DNA of 64,000 bases from Dillenia suffruticosa (GCA_033439265.1 JAVTVX010000020.1:16572001-16636000), one strand, 5' to 3'. Positions 23,514 through 36,384 are shown, counted from the first letter of the stretch. Made by a program: numbers and translations. Notes: a model not told the origin generated them from the sequence alone.

Positions 23514-26500
23514 TTACCCGTCTTCAAAAATCAAAATTCTCATTGTCATTCTTATGCTCATCATGTGTCTCAAAATTAGACTCTTCAACATCATTTTGAT
23601 CAACATTCTCATCCTCATCCTCATCCCCATCCTCATCCCCATCCTCATCATCTGTCTTAAAATTAGATTCTTCATCGTCTTCTTCATGAATTTCACTTGC
23701 ATCCACATCTATCACTACTCCGCTAGGATCTCGTAACGTTGGAATATTATATTTTTCAGTCTAAACTGTATTGACAACTTCCTTTTGTTGATATGCTGTG
23801 TCTTCCCAATGTTCTTCAATTGTTTTCCATGCTTTCGTTTTATAAACAGCCCACCAATCAATTTTGTCACGTTTCAAACTAAGATATGAAACATAAAATA
23901 CTTGAATCGCTTGTTGTGCTAATACAAATGGTTTATATCTTTTATATAATTTTTTATGATTTATTTCAACCAAATTAAACTGTGGATGCACTTTCATCCC
24001 TTTGACAGGGTCAAACTAGTGACACATAAATAAAACAACCCGTAATGCTGGACCAGGGTACTCTATCTCTACGATTTCATCAAACAAACCATAAAAATCA
24101 TTTTGACCTCCACCATCATTGGATGATTGAACACAAACCTCACTATTCATTGCCGTTTTCCCCATTCCATATTTTTCAGTATGAAAATTATACTCATTTA
24201 TGAAATAGGCTGGCCAAGTTCGTATCATTGATTTTGGACCCCATGACAGATGGATTAACAATTCTTGCTCAACTTGAACTTGATTATCATGGATCTAATT
24301 CAAATAAATATGTTAATATGTTTTAAAGTAAATATTTAAATAATTTATAGTCTACTTACATATTTTTTGAACCATGGTGCAAATTCTTTATCGCAGAAAC
24401 GATCAAAATCATGTCTTGAAAGTTGAGAATATACGTTTTGGAAAATCCTACCATCAAAAGAAATAAATGTTAACACAAACAATTTACAATATAAGAAATA
24501 CATAAAATATAAAATATATACTTACTCGAAATATGGCGTCACTTCTAGACAATTCAGTAAAATATATGTATGGGCTGTCTGCCATTCTTGACCAGTTAAG
24601 TATCTACGCTTATATGGTCCACTTGATCGACCAAGATGGTTAAAAATTGAGAATGCTTTTAAATTGGGATCAATAGGACCATCATCATTTCTTCCCGCTC
24701 TCCGCCTCTTGCACTGAACGTGAGGTCAAAATAATATAATACAAATGTTGTTACTTCCTCCACAATATATGCATTGACAATAGAGGTTTCAATACGTGCC
24801 TTATTTTTCACTTTCTTCTTCAAATGATATAGGAATCTAATTGTAATAAAATAAAATGTATTAGAAAATTATATATAATGAAATTAGTAATTTTATATGC
24901 CTTGATAACGAAGTATAAAAAATGAAAAACTCACCTTTCAAATGTATACATCCATCAAAATTGGACAGAATCTCAAACTTTCGCCTCATATGGTAAGTGA
25001 ACCAAAAGATATTTCATGGAATCAAAAAATGACGGTAGAAATATCTTTTATAAATTACACAAAATGATTGGATTCTCTCTCTCTAACATCTCCATGTGTG
25101 AATGTCTCAACACTGTCGAGCAAATATCATGAAAGAAAATACTTAGCTCCGTAATGACACCCAAACAAAATTCGGTAAGAGTTCTTTAAAAGCAATAGGA
25201 ATTAGTCTTTCCATAAATATATGACAATCATGACTTTTCAAACCAATTAACTTACATACCTTCAATTCGACACATCTTCCGAGATTTGAGACATAACCAT
25301 CAGGAAACCTCAATGATTTCAACCATTCACAAACAATCCATCTTTGATACTTTTTCAATGTATAAACTGCTTTTGGTTTTGGTCCTCTACTACTTTTATC
25401 GACATCAAGAGTGGGTCGTTTACAAAGGAGTCGCATATCTTTTCTTGCATTCAAGTTGTCTTTCGTTTTTCCAGTGATATCCATAATTGTATTTATCATA
25501 TTATCAAAGACATTCTTCTCAATATGCATTACATCGAGATTATAATGAACCAAATGAGTCTTCCAATATGGTAAATCCCAAAATAAACTCCGTTTAATCC
25601 ATTTATGCGAATAACCATAGTCATATGTTGTACCATGTGGCTCTTCAATAATAGATGGAAAGTTAAGGACTTTATGCCAAATTTGTTCACCAGTTAATCT
25701 CAATGGAGGAGGTGTTCTTTCAATTCTATTTTTAGTAAATTCTTCTTTATTTCTTTTGAATTTATGAGTTAACGGTAAAAATTGTCTATGACAATCAAAA
25801 TAACTCGTTTCTTCCCATGTTTCAATCGAATGACTTTGATCTCTCCAAACAAATTAGACATCCTAAAATCCTAGCAGTACTCCATCCCGATAACATACCA
25901 TACGCCGGAAAGTCATTTATGGTCCAAAGAAGAGCAGCCTTCATTACAAACATTTAATTAGTATGAGCATCATATGTAGGAACACATTCATCCCATAGTT
26001 GTTTCAACTCCGCAATCAATGGTTGTATGTAAACATCTATTAACTTTTTTGGATTTTGCGGGCCAGGCACGATTAATGTTAAAAACATATACAGTGTCTT
26101 CATACACATGCCGGGTAGAAGATTATACGGAGTTAAGATAACTGGACAACAAGAATAAGTTCTTCCTAATTTGCCAAATGGAGCAAACCCATCAGCATAG
26201 AGACCTAACCTAATATTTCAAGTCTCTCTCACAAACTCAGGATATGTTCTATCAAAATATTTTCACGCATCTACATCTGAAGGATGACACATTAACCCCT
26301 CTTATGTTTCATGATTTACATGTCAGGTCATGTGTTCAGTAGTGGTCTCAGATGCATAAAGCCTTTGTAACCTAGGCGTTAAAGGCAAATAAAACATTTG
26401 TCTGTATGATTTACACTACTGATTACGACCCGACCTCCGAGTACTCTTGTATCTATATTGATTACAGAATTTATAAAAATCTGTATCTTTATCATCTCCC

Positions 26501-27275
26501 CAATATAGCATACAAGCATCTCTGCAAACATCTATTCTTTCTACGGGAAGACCTAATTCTTTCACCAGCTTTTTCATACTGTAGAAATCATTGGGTATAA
26601 GATGATCACGCGGCAATACTTCTCTAATAATTTGATCAAAATCATTAAAACAATTCTCAGCCACATTATGCTCTGCCTTGACATTCAACAGTCTTACAGT
26701 TAGAGATAGCTTAGTGTAGCTATCACAACCAGTCCACAAAGGTTCATCTGCAGCTCTTAAGACTTCCTAAAATTGATTCATTATTCACATTTTCATCAAC
26801 ACTTGATACTTCTACCTCCTCCAATGGTGATGCATAACTAGTATACCTATGTTCAAATATTGGAGCAAAGCTAGAACTTGCAGCGCTTGGTTCGGGAACA
26901 AAATTCGGACCCGCTGCTTTAATTACCATCCTCTGATACGAATTCAATTGATCATAATAACATGATCCCCATTAACTGAGAATTGTCTATTTCATCCATA
27001 CTCCTCATCAGAAATGAATGGTTCACCATGATATGTCCAATTATAGTAATTCGGGGTAAAACCAACTCTACAAAGATATTCCCTAATTTTATCACACTGC
27101 AAAAATTTATCATTACGACAACTTTTACACGGACACCTTAGTTTATTCCCTTCCATAAAATCAACATAAGTACAAGCAAAATCTAAAAATTGTTCCAACC
27201 CATAAATAAATTCTTCAGTTAAGGCCCGACGATCAGATAAGTTCTTTTATACATCCAACTTTTTTCGTTCTGTAT
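23514..27275 (-). pseudogene. tnp2-type CACTA transposase (Transpos_assoc, Transposase_21, DUF4218, DUF4216)
   Basis: Domains on the minus strand: N-terminal transposase-associated domain (about 27275-26992; WMYKR start region, CPCKSCRNDKFL cysteines, GFTPNYYNWTYHGE), a linker (26947-26744), then Transposase_21: TKLSLTVRLLNVK (26700s), LYADGFAPFGK (about 26165-26205, with a likely catalytic Asp), ALLWTINDFPAYGMLSGWS (about 25890-25945), and HYNLDVMHIEKNVFDNMI (about 25475-25530). DUF4218 follows (IPIAFKELLPNF near 25170, then broken pieces to about 24540), then DUF4216 (YKRYKPFVLAQQAIQVFYVS near 23900), then an acidic C-terminus (23715-23514). The protein would cut and rejoin element ends. 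Damage includes a frameshift near 27240 and scattered stops (one near 23760). Introns are likely. Confidence 0.88.
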
Positions 27276-27854
27276 TTTCCTTGTGTCCAAATTTAAAATG
27301 TTTTAAATATTAATCAAAACTACTTAAAAAATTGTTAAATCATCAATACTAATATCATCATTAATTCCAACTAAGTTCATATAACAATAAATAATAACGT
27401 TAATTGTACAAAACTCAAATCATCAATAATACTAACCTTAATTTCACAAAAATTTAATATAATAATAAATAATATTATAAACTTAATTAATATCAAACAA
27501 ATTAACTAAATTATTACAGTAACATTAAATATTATCATATAATTAAATAAAGTATAAAATATTAAACATTTAACAATATTGATTATTTAACTAATCGATA
27601 TAAAATTTCTATAAATTGTTGATTATTGTTAACATAATATTTCACATAATCAATTATCAACACTTTCGATTTTAATTTTATAAAAAAAATTAAATTTAAT
27701 AAATCCAATAATATCATTAGATCAACCCCTAAATACAATAAAAATAAACTAATATAGAAATAAAAACAAGACAAACATACAAATTAACATAATTGTATTT
27801 TCCAATCATTATAGTACAAATTAAAATATTTCTCACCACCAATTAATAACTCAC
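27276..27854. other. AT-rich leader or intron of the tnp2-like gene
   Basis: Very AT-rich with no coding content. Directly upstream of tnp2 in its own direction, so probably 5' untranslated sequence or a first intron. Confidence 0.5.
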
Positions 27855-28320
27855 CAATGGGCCGGGCCGGGCAGTGCAATGGCCTAGGCCAATGGGCCAC
27901 ATTGGGCCCCGCAGGGGCCTGGGGCCCATCACGAGAAGGGGCCGCCTAGGCGCCTGCGGCCCCATCGCAAGGTAGGGCCGCACAGGAACCAGCGGCCCCA
28001 TCGCAAGGCGGGGCCGCGTAGGGGCTAGCGGCCCATCTCAAGGCGGGGCCACGCAGGGGCCAGCAGCCCCTTCGTGCATATGGACCGCGAAGGGGCGGTG
28101 GCCCCTTCGCATGTCGGGGCCAGCGACCCCTGCACGCGTCTGGGCCGGGCAAGGGCCAACGGCCCCTTTACTCATTTGGGCCGTGCAGGGGCGTAGGGCC
28201 CCTTCGCGCAATGGAGCCGAAAAGGGGCCAGCAGCCCCTTCATGCACCTGGGCCGTGTAGGGGCTATGGCCCCTTGCTGCGGCTGGCCCGCGAAGGGCGG
28301 CTGGCCACTGGATCTGCCAT
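27855..28320 (-). repeat. GC-rich tandem-repeat block at the gene-5' end of CACTA-2
   Basis: About 465 bp of very GC-rich sequence made of diverged units around GGGGCCAGCGGCCCCTTCGC, about 40-60 bp apart, palindromic in character (GGGGCC/GGCCCC). It lies between the subterminal repeats and the transposase start. In maize Spm the comparable place holds the GC-rich, methylation-controlled downstream control region of the first exon, so a regulatory role is plausible here by analogy. Confidence 0.8.
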
Positions 28321-28479
28321 TTACGGGCAAGAGAGAGAGAGAGAGATTACCTAACACCATCGTAGATCCGGCATCCCATTCGCCATCCCTTCGCAGAACC
28401 ACCTTCGCGGCTATTTGAAAATGAACACGATAGAGAGAGAGAGAGAGAGAGAAGGAAGTGTGAAATATATTGAAATTAG
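28321..28479. repeat. Two (GA)n microsatellites and putative promoter zone
   Basis: GA runs at 28330-28346 and 28432-28453, between the GC block and the right subterminal repeats. GA/CT tracts are common near plant transcription starts. Transcription of the minus-strand genes should begin about here. Confidence 0.5.
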
Positions 28480-29934
28480 GGACAAAACTTTTTTGTTCTT
28501 AAATTAGTCCTAGAATCAGGGTAAAAAAAATTTGTCATCCCTGAATCAGTGACGAATATTCTTTTCGTCCCGAAATCAGGGATGAAGATTCTTTTCGTCC
28601 CAGAATCAGGGATGAATATTTTTTTGTCCTTGAATCAAGGACGAAAATATTTTTTCGTCACTAAAATCTAAGACGAAAGAATAGTTCCGTCGCTAAATTT
28701 CCGATGAATATATATTTTCGTTGTAATTTGCAACAAATTTAGCAATAAATAATTTTTTCATTTACAATTTGCAACGAATTTTCCAACAATACTTATGGTT
28801 TTTGATAAATAACTCATTGAATGCACTAAAATAGAAACTAAATTGACAAACTATTAACGATATTTGCATACTATGGTATAATTATAAAAAACAATTCAAT
28901 ATATTGATTATTAATTAATAAGTATTTCTATTTTAACTCTTAGTTTAGTGAATTGAATACTTAAAGAAATTTATAAGATAGAGTTATCAATGCTGGTAAT
29001 GAAAAATTAAACAGATAATGAATTGAAGATAAATGTACTAATAATAATCTTTTGTTACAATTTAAAAGATTTGTAAAATTATAGAAAATGAATGTATCAA
29101 TTTAAAAGATTACACTATATTATCATTCTTTTATATAAACAGATAATGAATGAACTATTTTATATATCTTAAGATTCTATACGCTATCAGTGTATATCAC
29201 CGTCTACAAATCATTTTTTAATATTAGAAAATGTTTCTAATACAAGTAACTAAAAAAGTGGTCAAAAAATGAATTTTAATGACGAATTTTGTCACAAATG
29301 TTATATTTGTTGCTATTTTGTAACAAATTTAGCAACAAATAATCGAATTTGTTGCGACGAATATAAATATTTATCGCTAAATTTGTGACGAATTTAGAAA
29401 TTTGTCGTAAATTTAGGGACATTCATTTTTGTCCCAAATTTAGGGACAAATTGAGAAATTCGTCACAAAATTTTGGGACAAATAAACGAATTCGTCCCAA
29501 ATTTAGGGATGAATTTATATTTCATCTCAAAATTTTTGGACGAATTTTTCATTCGTCGCAAATTTTGGGATGAATTTTTTTTTCGTCCCAAATTTAGAGA
29601 TGAATTTTTTATTCGTTACAAAATTTGGGATGAATTTTAAATTCATTACAAATTTAGCGACGAATTTTGAAATTCGTTGCAAATTTAGCAACGAATTTTT
29701 TTTTATCGTAAATTTGCAACAAATTTTGCGTCAAAAATTTTTTGTCAAAAATTAATGACGAATTTTGTAACAAAAATATTTTTTGTTGTTAAATTTGAGA
29801 TGAAAATGTTTTTGTTGCTAAAATCATGACTAATTTACGACAATAGCATTTTTTATTGCTAAATTTGTTGCACATTTGTGACGAATATTTGTCGTTGCTA
29901 AAGTTCGTAACTGAATTTTTGTTTTTTTGTAGTG
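28480..29934. repeat. CACTA-2 right subterminal repeats and terminal inverted repeat
   Basis: Two kinds of repeat: 28490-28700 built on TTCGTCCCNGAATCAGGGA, and 29270-29925 built on AATTTGGGACGAATTT and TTTGCGACGAATTT. Between them (28790-29260) is plain AT-rich sequence. The terminus is GTTTTTTTGTAGTG. The right zone is longer than the left one, as is usual for the promoter side of En/Spm. Confidence 0.85.
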
Positions 29935-29937
29935 AAA

Positions 29938-30340
29938 ATGTTATACTGATACTAGTCGGATAACTAGTATGAGCAATAACAAATCAACGTTTGGTTAGAT
30001 ATTTAAACTAGGTAGAGGAGCAATTTCTTGGGCCTCCAAGTAACATACGTGTATTACTCATTTAACCATGAAATCGGAATTTGTTACATTAGCAGCAGTG
30101 GGTAAAGGGGCAAATGGCTTAGAAACTTGTTGATAGAAATAGAGTTGTGGCCACAACCAATGCCAACAGTCTTTTTACACTGTGATAGCGAAGCAACTAT
30201 GTCTAGAGCGTTCAACAAAATTTACAATGGTAAATCTGGACATATTGCTTTAAGACATTAATATATTAGACAACTGATTTCTGATGGTATTATCCAGTTG
30301 TCTATGTAAGATCTAGGAGCAATCTTACTGACCATTGACC
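29938..30340 (+). pseudogene. pol: copia-2 RNase H remnant (3' of the CACTA-2 insertion)
   Basis: Continues the pol frame interrupted at 20419. Pieces in shifting frames: EFVTLAAVGKGANGL (about 30077-30121), LHCDSEATMSRAFNKIYNGK (about 30178-30235, with the RNase H catalytic Asp block), SGHIALRH (30237-30260), then YIRQLISDGIIQL (30262-30300). The coding part ends by about 30340 and is followed by a non-coding stretch to the polypurine tract. Confidence 0.8.
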
Positions 30341-30929
30341 CAAGGACTGTCGAGAGATAGAATCAAAATTACTACAAATGAAAATGGGTTTAAAGCAATT
30401 CTAATTTATCACCGGTAACAGGAAACTTACTTTTCTTATTGTTTAGCAATTCTAAAGGTTTAAAAAGTAACAACAAATTACTCTAGTTGTAAGTAGCAAG
30501 CATTGGAACATTAATACTTAAGAAAAGGAGGGTGAATAATAATTATTTTTAATGGAGTTATGTTCGGTTCAAGAATAAGGAAAATCTAAATTTGAGATTT
30601 TCAAACTTCACCTATATAAACACGAGAAGTGGTGTCGCTTCTAATAAAGTTTGAGAATAAAACTTTATAAGTGTTTATGAATTCAGGAGACAACACACGG
30701 CCATACTATAGTGCTAAATCTCACGATGAACGTATTAGAGATTTGTAAAAAATTATGAATATTAAATTTTCCGATTTTGTCATGAGAAATTGAGATTTAA
30801 TAATTATTTACCTTGAATTTTGATAAGATTTTAAAAATATTAATACTACCCTTTAAGTTTAAGTCGAGAGACACTTATTGCGGAGATAATTTTAAAAGGA
30901 AATTGTATTGTTAATGGATATTACAAACT
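30341..30929 (+). other. copia-2 3' untranslated spacer
   Basis: About 590 bp without coding frame between RNase H and the polypurine tract. No inserted element is recognised. Confidence 0.5.
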
Positions 30930-30940
30930 AAATGGGAGAT
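30930..30940 (+). other. copia-2 polypurine tract
   Basis: AAATGGGAGAT immediately before the TGTT start of the 3' LTR. It is the second-strand priming site. Confidence 0.85.
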
Positions 30941-31638
30941 TGTTATATTAGTTTGTAATATGTTGTGGGCATTTGTCCCACATTGAAAAGGAAAAGAAAA
31001 TTTAATGGGTTTATAACTCATCAAATTTAAAACCATTTGAATTTGGTTAAAATGGTATGTTGGAGGGAAAATTTTGATTTTCATAAAATGACCCTTTAGA
31101 AAATTAATTAATTAATTAATTAATTATTTAAGGGTCAAAGATAAGTGCCTGGGCATTAGAAAATAAGTGCTTTTTGGATTATTTATTTATTTTAATTTAA
31201 AAGACATAATTTGAAAATTAAATAAATTGATATCTTTTAATTAAAATGTTATTTTTCAAAAACCAAGTGATATCTATTGAATAAACAGTTGGTTTTTTAA
31301 TTCAAACAGATATATTCATTATGACCTTTAAATGAAGGGATATCTCATAATGGCAGACCTTCATTTTTTATAAATACTCTATCACACTATTGGGCAATCT
31401 TCTTCAGATTTTAATCATTGACAATCTTTTTTTTTTAGAAAAAACTTTATTTCGTTTTTGAGAGAAGTTTGAGATTTTATTGTTTCAAAATTCTGTTTCG
31501 GCTTGCATACCTGAAGGAATTTGTCATCAACCCAACCAATAATATAGTAGGGGTATAATTTCCTTAAGAATAGTGATCATTTTACGTGCAAGTCCTTTCA
31601 CATTTTGTATCTTTCGAAGTCCTTAAAAATTCCCAACA
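30941..31638 (+). repeat. copia-2 3' LTR
   Basis: 698 bp, TGTTATATTAG...TTCCCAACA, colinear with the 5' LTR and followed by the GTACA duplication (31639-31643). It has a TATA box at 31369-31376. Confidence 0.95.
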
Positions 31639-31643
31639 GTACA

Positions 31644-32600
31644 TCTCCCCACCATCTTTGCTGCAATGTTAACCCTATAAATTGTTGGAGTTAAGCTGCT
31701 TTTATAAACCAAAATTTGTATTATTAAATGTATACCCTAAATATTGCATACTTGATATTCTCTGTTTATGTTCAATGCAATCTATTTCAGTCACTTCTAG
31801 TTAGTCTTATTTTCATATTATTCGTTCATTATAAAACAAAGTTCAATGATTTGCTTCGTGTCATGTCGGACGTCCTAATAGACTCGTAAGTCTCATAGGC
31901 CAATGAAAGATAAGTTAGACATTATGAGATAACAGCTTTTTAGACGAGAGACCTAATAGTAAAAATGAGGTGATAGTATATTTATTTTACAAAATAAATA
32001 TTAAAGAGGTGATACTATTAAGGAAAGAAGAGTTTCAGATTTTCTAGATTTACATGAAGAAAGTGAAAAATGCAAGATCAATTATTGAAAAAGAAATTAT
32101 ACTGCTTGAATCCACAACAAATAGAAAAGATCTTTTTAAATCTGAACTTAATGTATCATCTTCTTATTTTGATTATGTTTTATTTTCATGTTTTGTATTT
32201 ATTTCTTCTATGGTGGCGGTGAAATGGAGGAGCGTCTCTTGGCATTCTGTGTGCATTTTGGAGAAGATAGTCAGAATGTAAATTTAAATAAACATTTTTT
32301 CAAATCAAACTTGTAGAAATGGACAACACTTTTGTAAACACAAGTGTAGAAGATTAGTTCTTCTCACCTTGTATTTGATTCTGGAAATTGATTACCATGA
32401 CAGGATTCAGAAACTTTAAGCTATTGACTATAAATGAAGCACTTGTCGGAAGGAAACCCAACAGAGCCTAATCCATTTTCAAAAGAGAAAGAAAAAAAAA
32501 ATGGGAAAAGAATTGTGGCTTGGTCCATGTATACCATATAGCGGCACTCGTGGCCTCAATTGCAATAGAGTGCACTTGCACCTTATGCAAGTACCTGTGA
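31644..32600. other. Non-element flank (right half), no recognised gene
   Basis: About 950 bp between copia-2 and gypsy-3. One 75-codon forward ORF (32054-32281) and a short open stretch starting MGKELWLGPCIPYSG at 32501 that runs to the gypsy-3 LTR edge are the only coding-like hints. Neither matches a family I know. 31850-31930 has the look of an old LTR scrap. Composition is less extreme than in the surrounding elements. Confidence 0.4.
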
Positions 32601-33443
32601 TATCACGCCCTGATGCTCGAATCGAGCATGCGATAATCGTCATGACACCCTGACATATGGGTAAATCCAGCCCGTATACCAGGATAACACAAAGCATTCA
32701 TCGATATCTACCATATTTTCAAAATAACACAACAATATTCAAAAGCCCCACTCAGTTCATACTGTCTCAAAAGAATGCACATAGTCAATCCGATCATTTT
32801 TAAATCCAATAAAATTTTATAATTTCAAAAGAAAATCGAACAATGTAAAATATAAAAATTCAAGTACAGTTTAAAGTTTAAAAATTCAAATGGGTGACTA
32901 GCTAGAGTTTTAATTACAATTCAAAATTATACCCTCCATATGCGCCCAACTAATCTCCTAAAAAAATCTCATCCAAAGCCAGAACTAGTACCGGCAGTAA
33001 GAATTTCCATAAAACTAGGATTCGATAATAATCCGACACTAGGGTTAGCTAGTACTGCAAATTCAAGATTACTTTGAAAAATGAAAGTAAGAAAAGTGAG
33101 TTTAAAATATTGAGTAGAGTGTAATGGCATAGTTATGACAATAAATGAGAGATGAGTGTGTGAATGCCAAATCATAAAATCAAATATTTTATCAAATAAT
33201 ATAATTTCAAAAATTATGGTAATTAAAAAGAATGCACCCATAATTTTCATGTTTTCCCAAGATCATGGAATCTCCCTAAATAAACTACTTCCAACCAAGA
33301 TTTGATCGAATCCGGGTAGAAGCTTGCCAAGAGATTTTCAATTTATTCAATTCACAACACTACGTCTCCCTTCCTTGATATCGACTCGTAACTCACTAGT
33401 GGTGTAATCGGATAGTACAATAGGGGTACAAGAAGCCGCGTCT
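32601..33443 (-). repeat. gypsy-3 3' LTR, distal part (split off by gypsy-2)
   Basis: The plus strand starts TATCACGCCCTGATGCTCGA, matching TGTCATGCCCCGACTTTCGG at the gypsy-3 5' LTR inner edge (57016). This piece is therefore the far end of the gypsy-3 3' LTR. Its other part is 49036-49724, and gypsy-2 lies between. Confidence 0.65.
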
Positions 33444-33594
33444 ACTTGGGAACTCATGTGATTTTGTAAACTGATTTGAACATATGTGTTTTTAGCTTTA
33501 CGATGCCTTGATGTCTCGGAGGGTTGTGCCCGTGCATTGAGGTATCGTGGCGGTTGCTCATGTGCTCGGCTCGGGGGTGGGTCGGGGCGTGACA
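33444..33594 (+). repeat. Terminal 151 bp of an inverted LTR (type A), 3' copy
   Basis: Colinear with 45486-45636, the end of LTR-A (ends GGTCGGGGCGTGACA). Upstream of 33444 the similarity stops abruptly, so only the last 151 bp of LTR-A survive here. Confidence 0.8.
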
Positions 33595-33675
33595 ATACCA
33601 ATCAGTCCACACCGTACAAATTAAGACAATACAAAACTATCACAACTACTAACAGTTCTAGCCACAGACCTCTAC
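33595..33675. repeat. 81-bp linker between LTR-A end and LTR-B, 3' copy
   Basis: Starts ATACCAATCAGTCC. It is repeated at 45637-45717. Its minus strand ends in ATTGGTAT, the first half of a tRNA-Met primer-binding site. Confidence 0.8.
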
Positions 33676-36348
33676 TGTCATGCCTAACTAGGGCATGAGC
33701 AGCCGTCATACCGGACGGGTCTAAAATTTTATGCATGAGTACAACAAATTCCCAAATTAAAAAGTTAAATGCTTTTAAATGCCTCAATGCAAATGAAATG
33801 AGCCAATATGAGAGTTTCATAAATAAATGTCAATAATTTATACAGTCATCCAATAAAATGTATAAGTCCATCTACGGATCTCAATATCAAAATCTCGCAG
33901 GGTCGATATACAACACGGATCTCATATTTCAAATGAAATTTAGATCTCACCATAGTGAATAAGTAAATCCTCAAATACGCTACAGATGTCTAGAGCCCGA
34001 CACATCGCTCTATCATAATAACCCTGTCTGAGAAAGAAAAGGAGAGGGGTAAGTATCAAGAAAGATACCCAGTGAGTGAGGGGGATCAATATAAAGTATA
34101 AATAGGGTGTGTGAACAATTGGAGTATCAAACATGATTATTCGTAAACAATAATTCACATTTGGAAGTAAAACATGGTATAATCAGTAAAATGAAATCAC
34201 GTAATCCATCCCACGGTATCATACATATGTGCATCCATTTAAAATCAAGTATTTTTAGAACAAGCCGAATATGATCCTGGCAAAGGTCGACCGTGACCAA
34301 TGACAGGCGCATCGAGAGTTTTATTATGCATAAATGTTCAAAAGTCACTCTCTACCCCGACGTTGGCCCTGAGCTTCACTGAGGTTAGCTCATACATAAA
34401 TCAGATCACGTATAGGACCCCGCCCGGTGCTAGACAGTGACGTCACACGTGTCCTCCCCCTTGCGGGTTTAACCGGCCATGCCTATACCCATATACCAGA
34501 CGTTTACAGGTTTCTCCGTGTGAAGTGTACCTAGACGCATATTCGACGCCATAACAAATGTCCCCCGTAGCTATAGTCGTCCTCTTGGGACTCAATTATA
34601 TCATAACAGTCATCCCACGGCCACACGGCCCCAAATCAGTGATATAGAAATCATAGTGCTCAATAAATATGCCATATTGGGTCATTTGAAATTAAACATG
34701 TAAAAATCATAAAACATGTCACTATTTTAGCTGAATCAAATTTATGGATACATATTTATAGAAAACATGAGTTCACGACACTCCAATAGTCACAAAACAA
34801 ATTTGAAGTCTAGTGACACACAATGAGTCATACATATCAAAAGTATGTTTTGTTCAAAACATGACAAAAATCAAGTTTCATTTTTCATGCATGAGATTTG
34901 AGTCTCACTCATAGTAATAGGGAGGGTATAGCACTCCCAAATGAACCACAATTATGATGTATCGAGCTTTCTTTAACAGATTGGGCAAAAGTCACCTATC
35001 AAGTTCACTCATAGTTCTCCACTTGGTGCCACTTTATATAGTCCTACGAAAATTTACATAATATTTTATATATAAGTTCAAATCAGGCAAACGTTTGATA
35101 TGTTGTAGGTAACTTCATGACCTACAACTTTCATGTATACATATTCTCAAAGTCACACCACAAAATTTCCGAAAATCCCCATTTTGATTTAATTACATTC
35201 TAAATTCAGACTCTCTCTTATTTAAGTGCAATTCACTATACCTATCCAAACGTAATGAAATTTTAACATGTTATACCCAAGACATAGGCCTATCACTTTC
35301 ATGTTCTGAGTTTCTCTCAATTGTGCTTAGAAGGGGATTGAAATGGATCATGATCAAAACAGGCAGGTTTCAGTTGGAAAACAGAATTTCTGTCAACACC
35401 ACTTTAGTAAAATGGGCATAACGTTTGATTCCCTTTTGTGAATTGCCTGAAATTTTAACATGTTGTACCTAAGATGGATATCAACTTTTATGCTTTGAAC
35501 TGGCCCAAAAGACAACAGGAAGAGGGTCGTTTTTATATACTGTTCTTAGGGTTCAAAACATGACAACCTTCTGTCGAGTTTCAGGACAATTGCCATAACA
35601 TTTGGCACAGAAATTGGATTAAGGTGATTCTTATCTCGTTGGAAAGATAAAACCTAGATCTACAAATGTTGTAACTGGGGTATTTGCTAATTCAGACCAT
35701 AAGATACCTCAAAATAGGGGTTAAGTCACGGACAGAAACAAAGCTAAAGCAGGATAGAACAAAAATTTCTATGTATAACACTTAATTTTGAAAAATCATA
35801 ATAAATCCAATTCTCCTCAGAATATAACGAATCATATCTCATTTTAAACCTCTGTGAGTCTAGTTTCACCTGAAATTAACCTACTCAGTTTGCCTATGTG
35901 CAGAAAATGTTATGACAAAAATATCACAACATAGTCAAAATGTCCTATTTACAGAAATTTCAAAGAAATGTTTGAAGAAAATCCTATCTTCCTTCAATGG
36001 TGAAGCTCACGGTTCCTCTTGTTCTTCACCATGCAAAACTTCTCCTTTTACTCCAATTTTTTAATATGTTGTAGTTGGGTTTGAGAAGAAGTGATCTATG
36101 TAAAAATATTTGGGTGTTGTAGAAAAAGTGTTGGATCCCTCACCTTGAAGCTCACGGTTCTTGGGAGAAAATGAGAGAGCTTGCTTTCCTTTGGCTTGAA
36201 CACACTCATGGTTTTTGGGAAGGAATGAATAAGTGTTTGTTTTATAACACTTACGCCATTTAATCCAAGTCATCCATATTTTTCCAAGATAAATTACTAA
36301 CCATTGGATTTTTGTGTCACACAAGAGTTTATTCTCTCTCCACAAGCA

Positions 36349-36384
<36 letters not shown>

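Larger units (their letters stand above)
20420..29934 (-). mobile_element. CACTA-2: 9.5-kb En/Spm-type transposon with tnp2 and tnpA-like genes
   Basis: The ends are CACTACAAAAAAATAC... and ...GTTTTTTTGTAGTG (reverse complement CACTACAAAAAAAC), flanked by AAA on both sides. Both genes are on the minus strand: tnp2-like transposase (about 27275 down to 23514), then the tnpA-like gene (about 23160 down to 21296). Subterminal repeat zones and a GC-rich block near the gene-5' end complete the classic En/Spm plan. Few stops per domain make this the best preserved element in the window, though still apparently defective. Confidence 0.93.
16147..31638 (+). mobile_element. copia-2: complete Ty1/copia retrotransposon interrupted by CACTA-2
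   Basis: Full structure: 5' LTR 16147-16856, gag-pol from 16879, polypurine tract 30930-30940, 3' LTR 30941-31638, flanked by a perfect 5-bp duplication GTACA. The RNase H region is split by CACTA-2 (20420-29934). Without that insert the element would be about 6.0 kb, a normal copia length. The reading frame carries more than ten stops and at least one frameshift, so it is defective. Confidence 0.95.

Noticed and set aside
27946..28402. Pro/Ala/Gly-rich ORFs over the CACTA-2 GC block
   Set aside because: Palindromic GC repeats; no conserved frame.
31644..32600. Host protein-coding gene between copia-2 and gypsy-3
   Set aside because: Only short ORFs without a recognisable domain or splice structure. 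Listed as unassigned flank instead.
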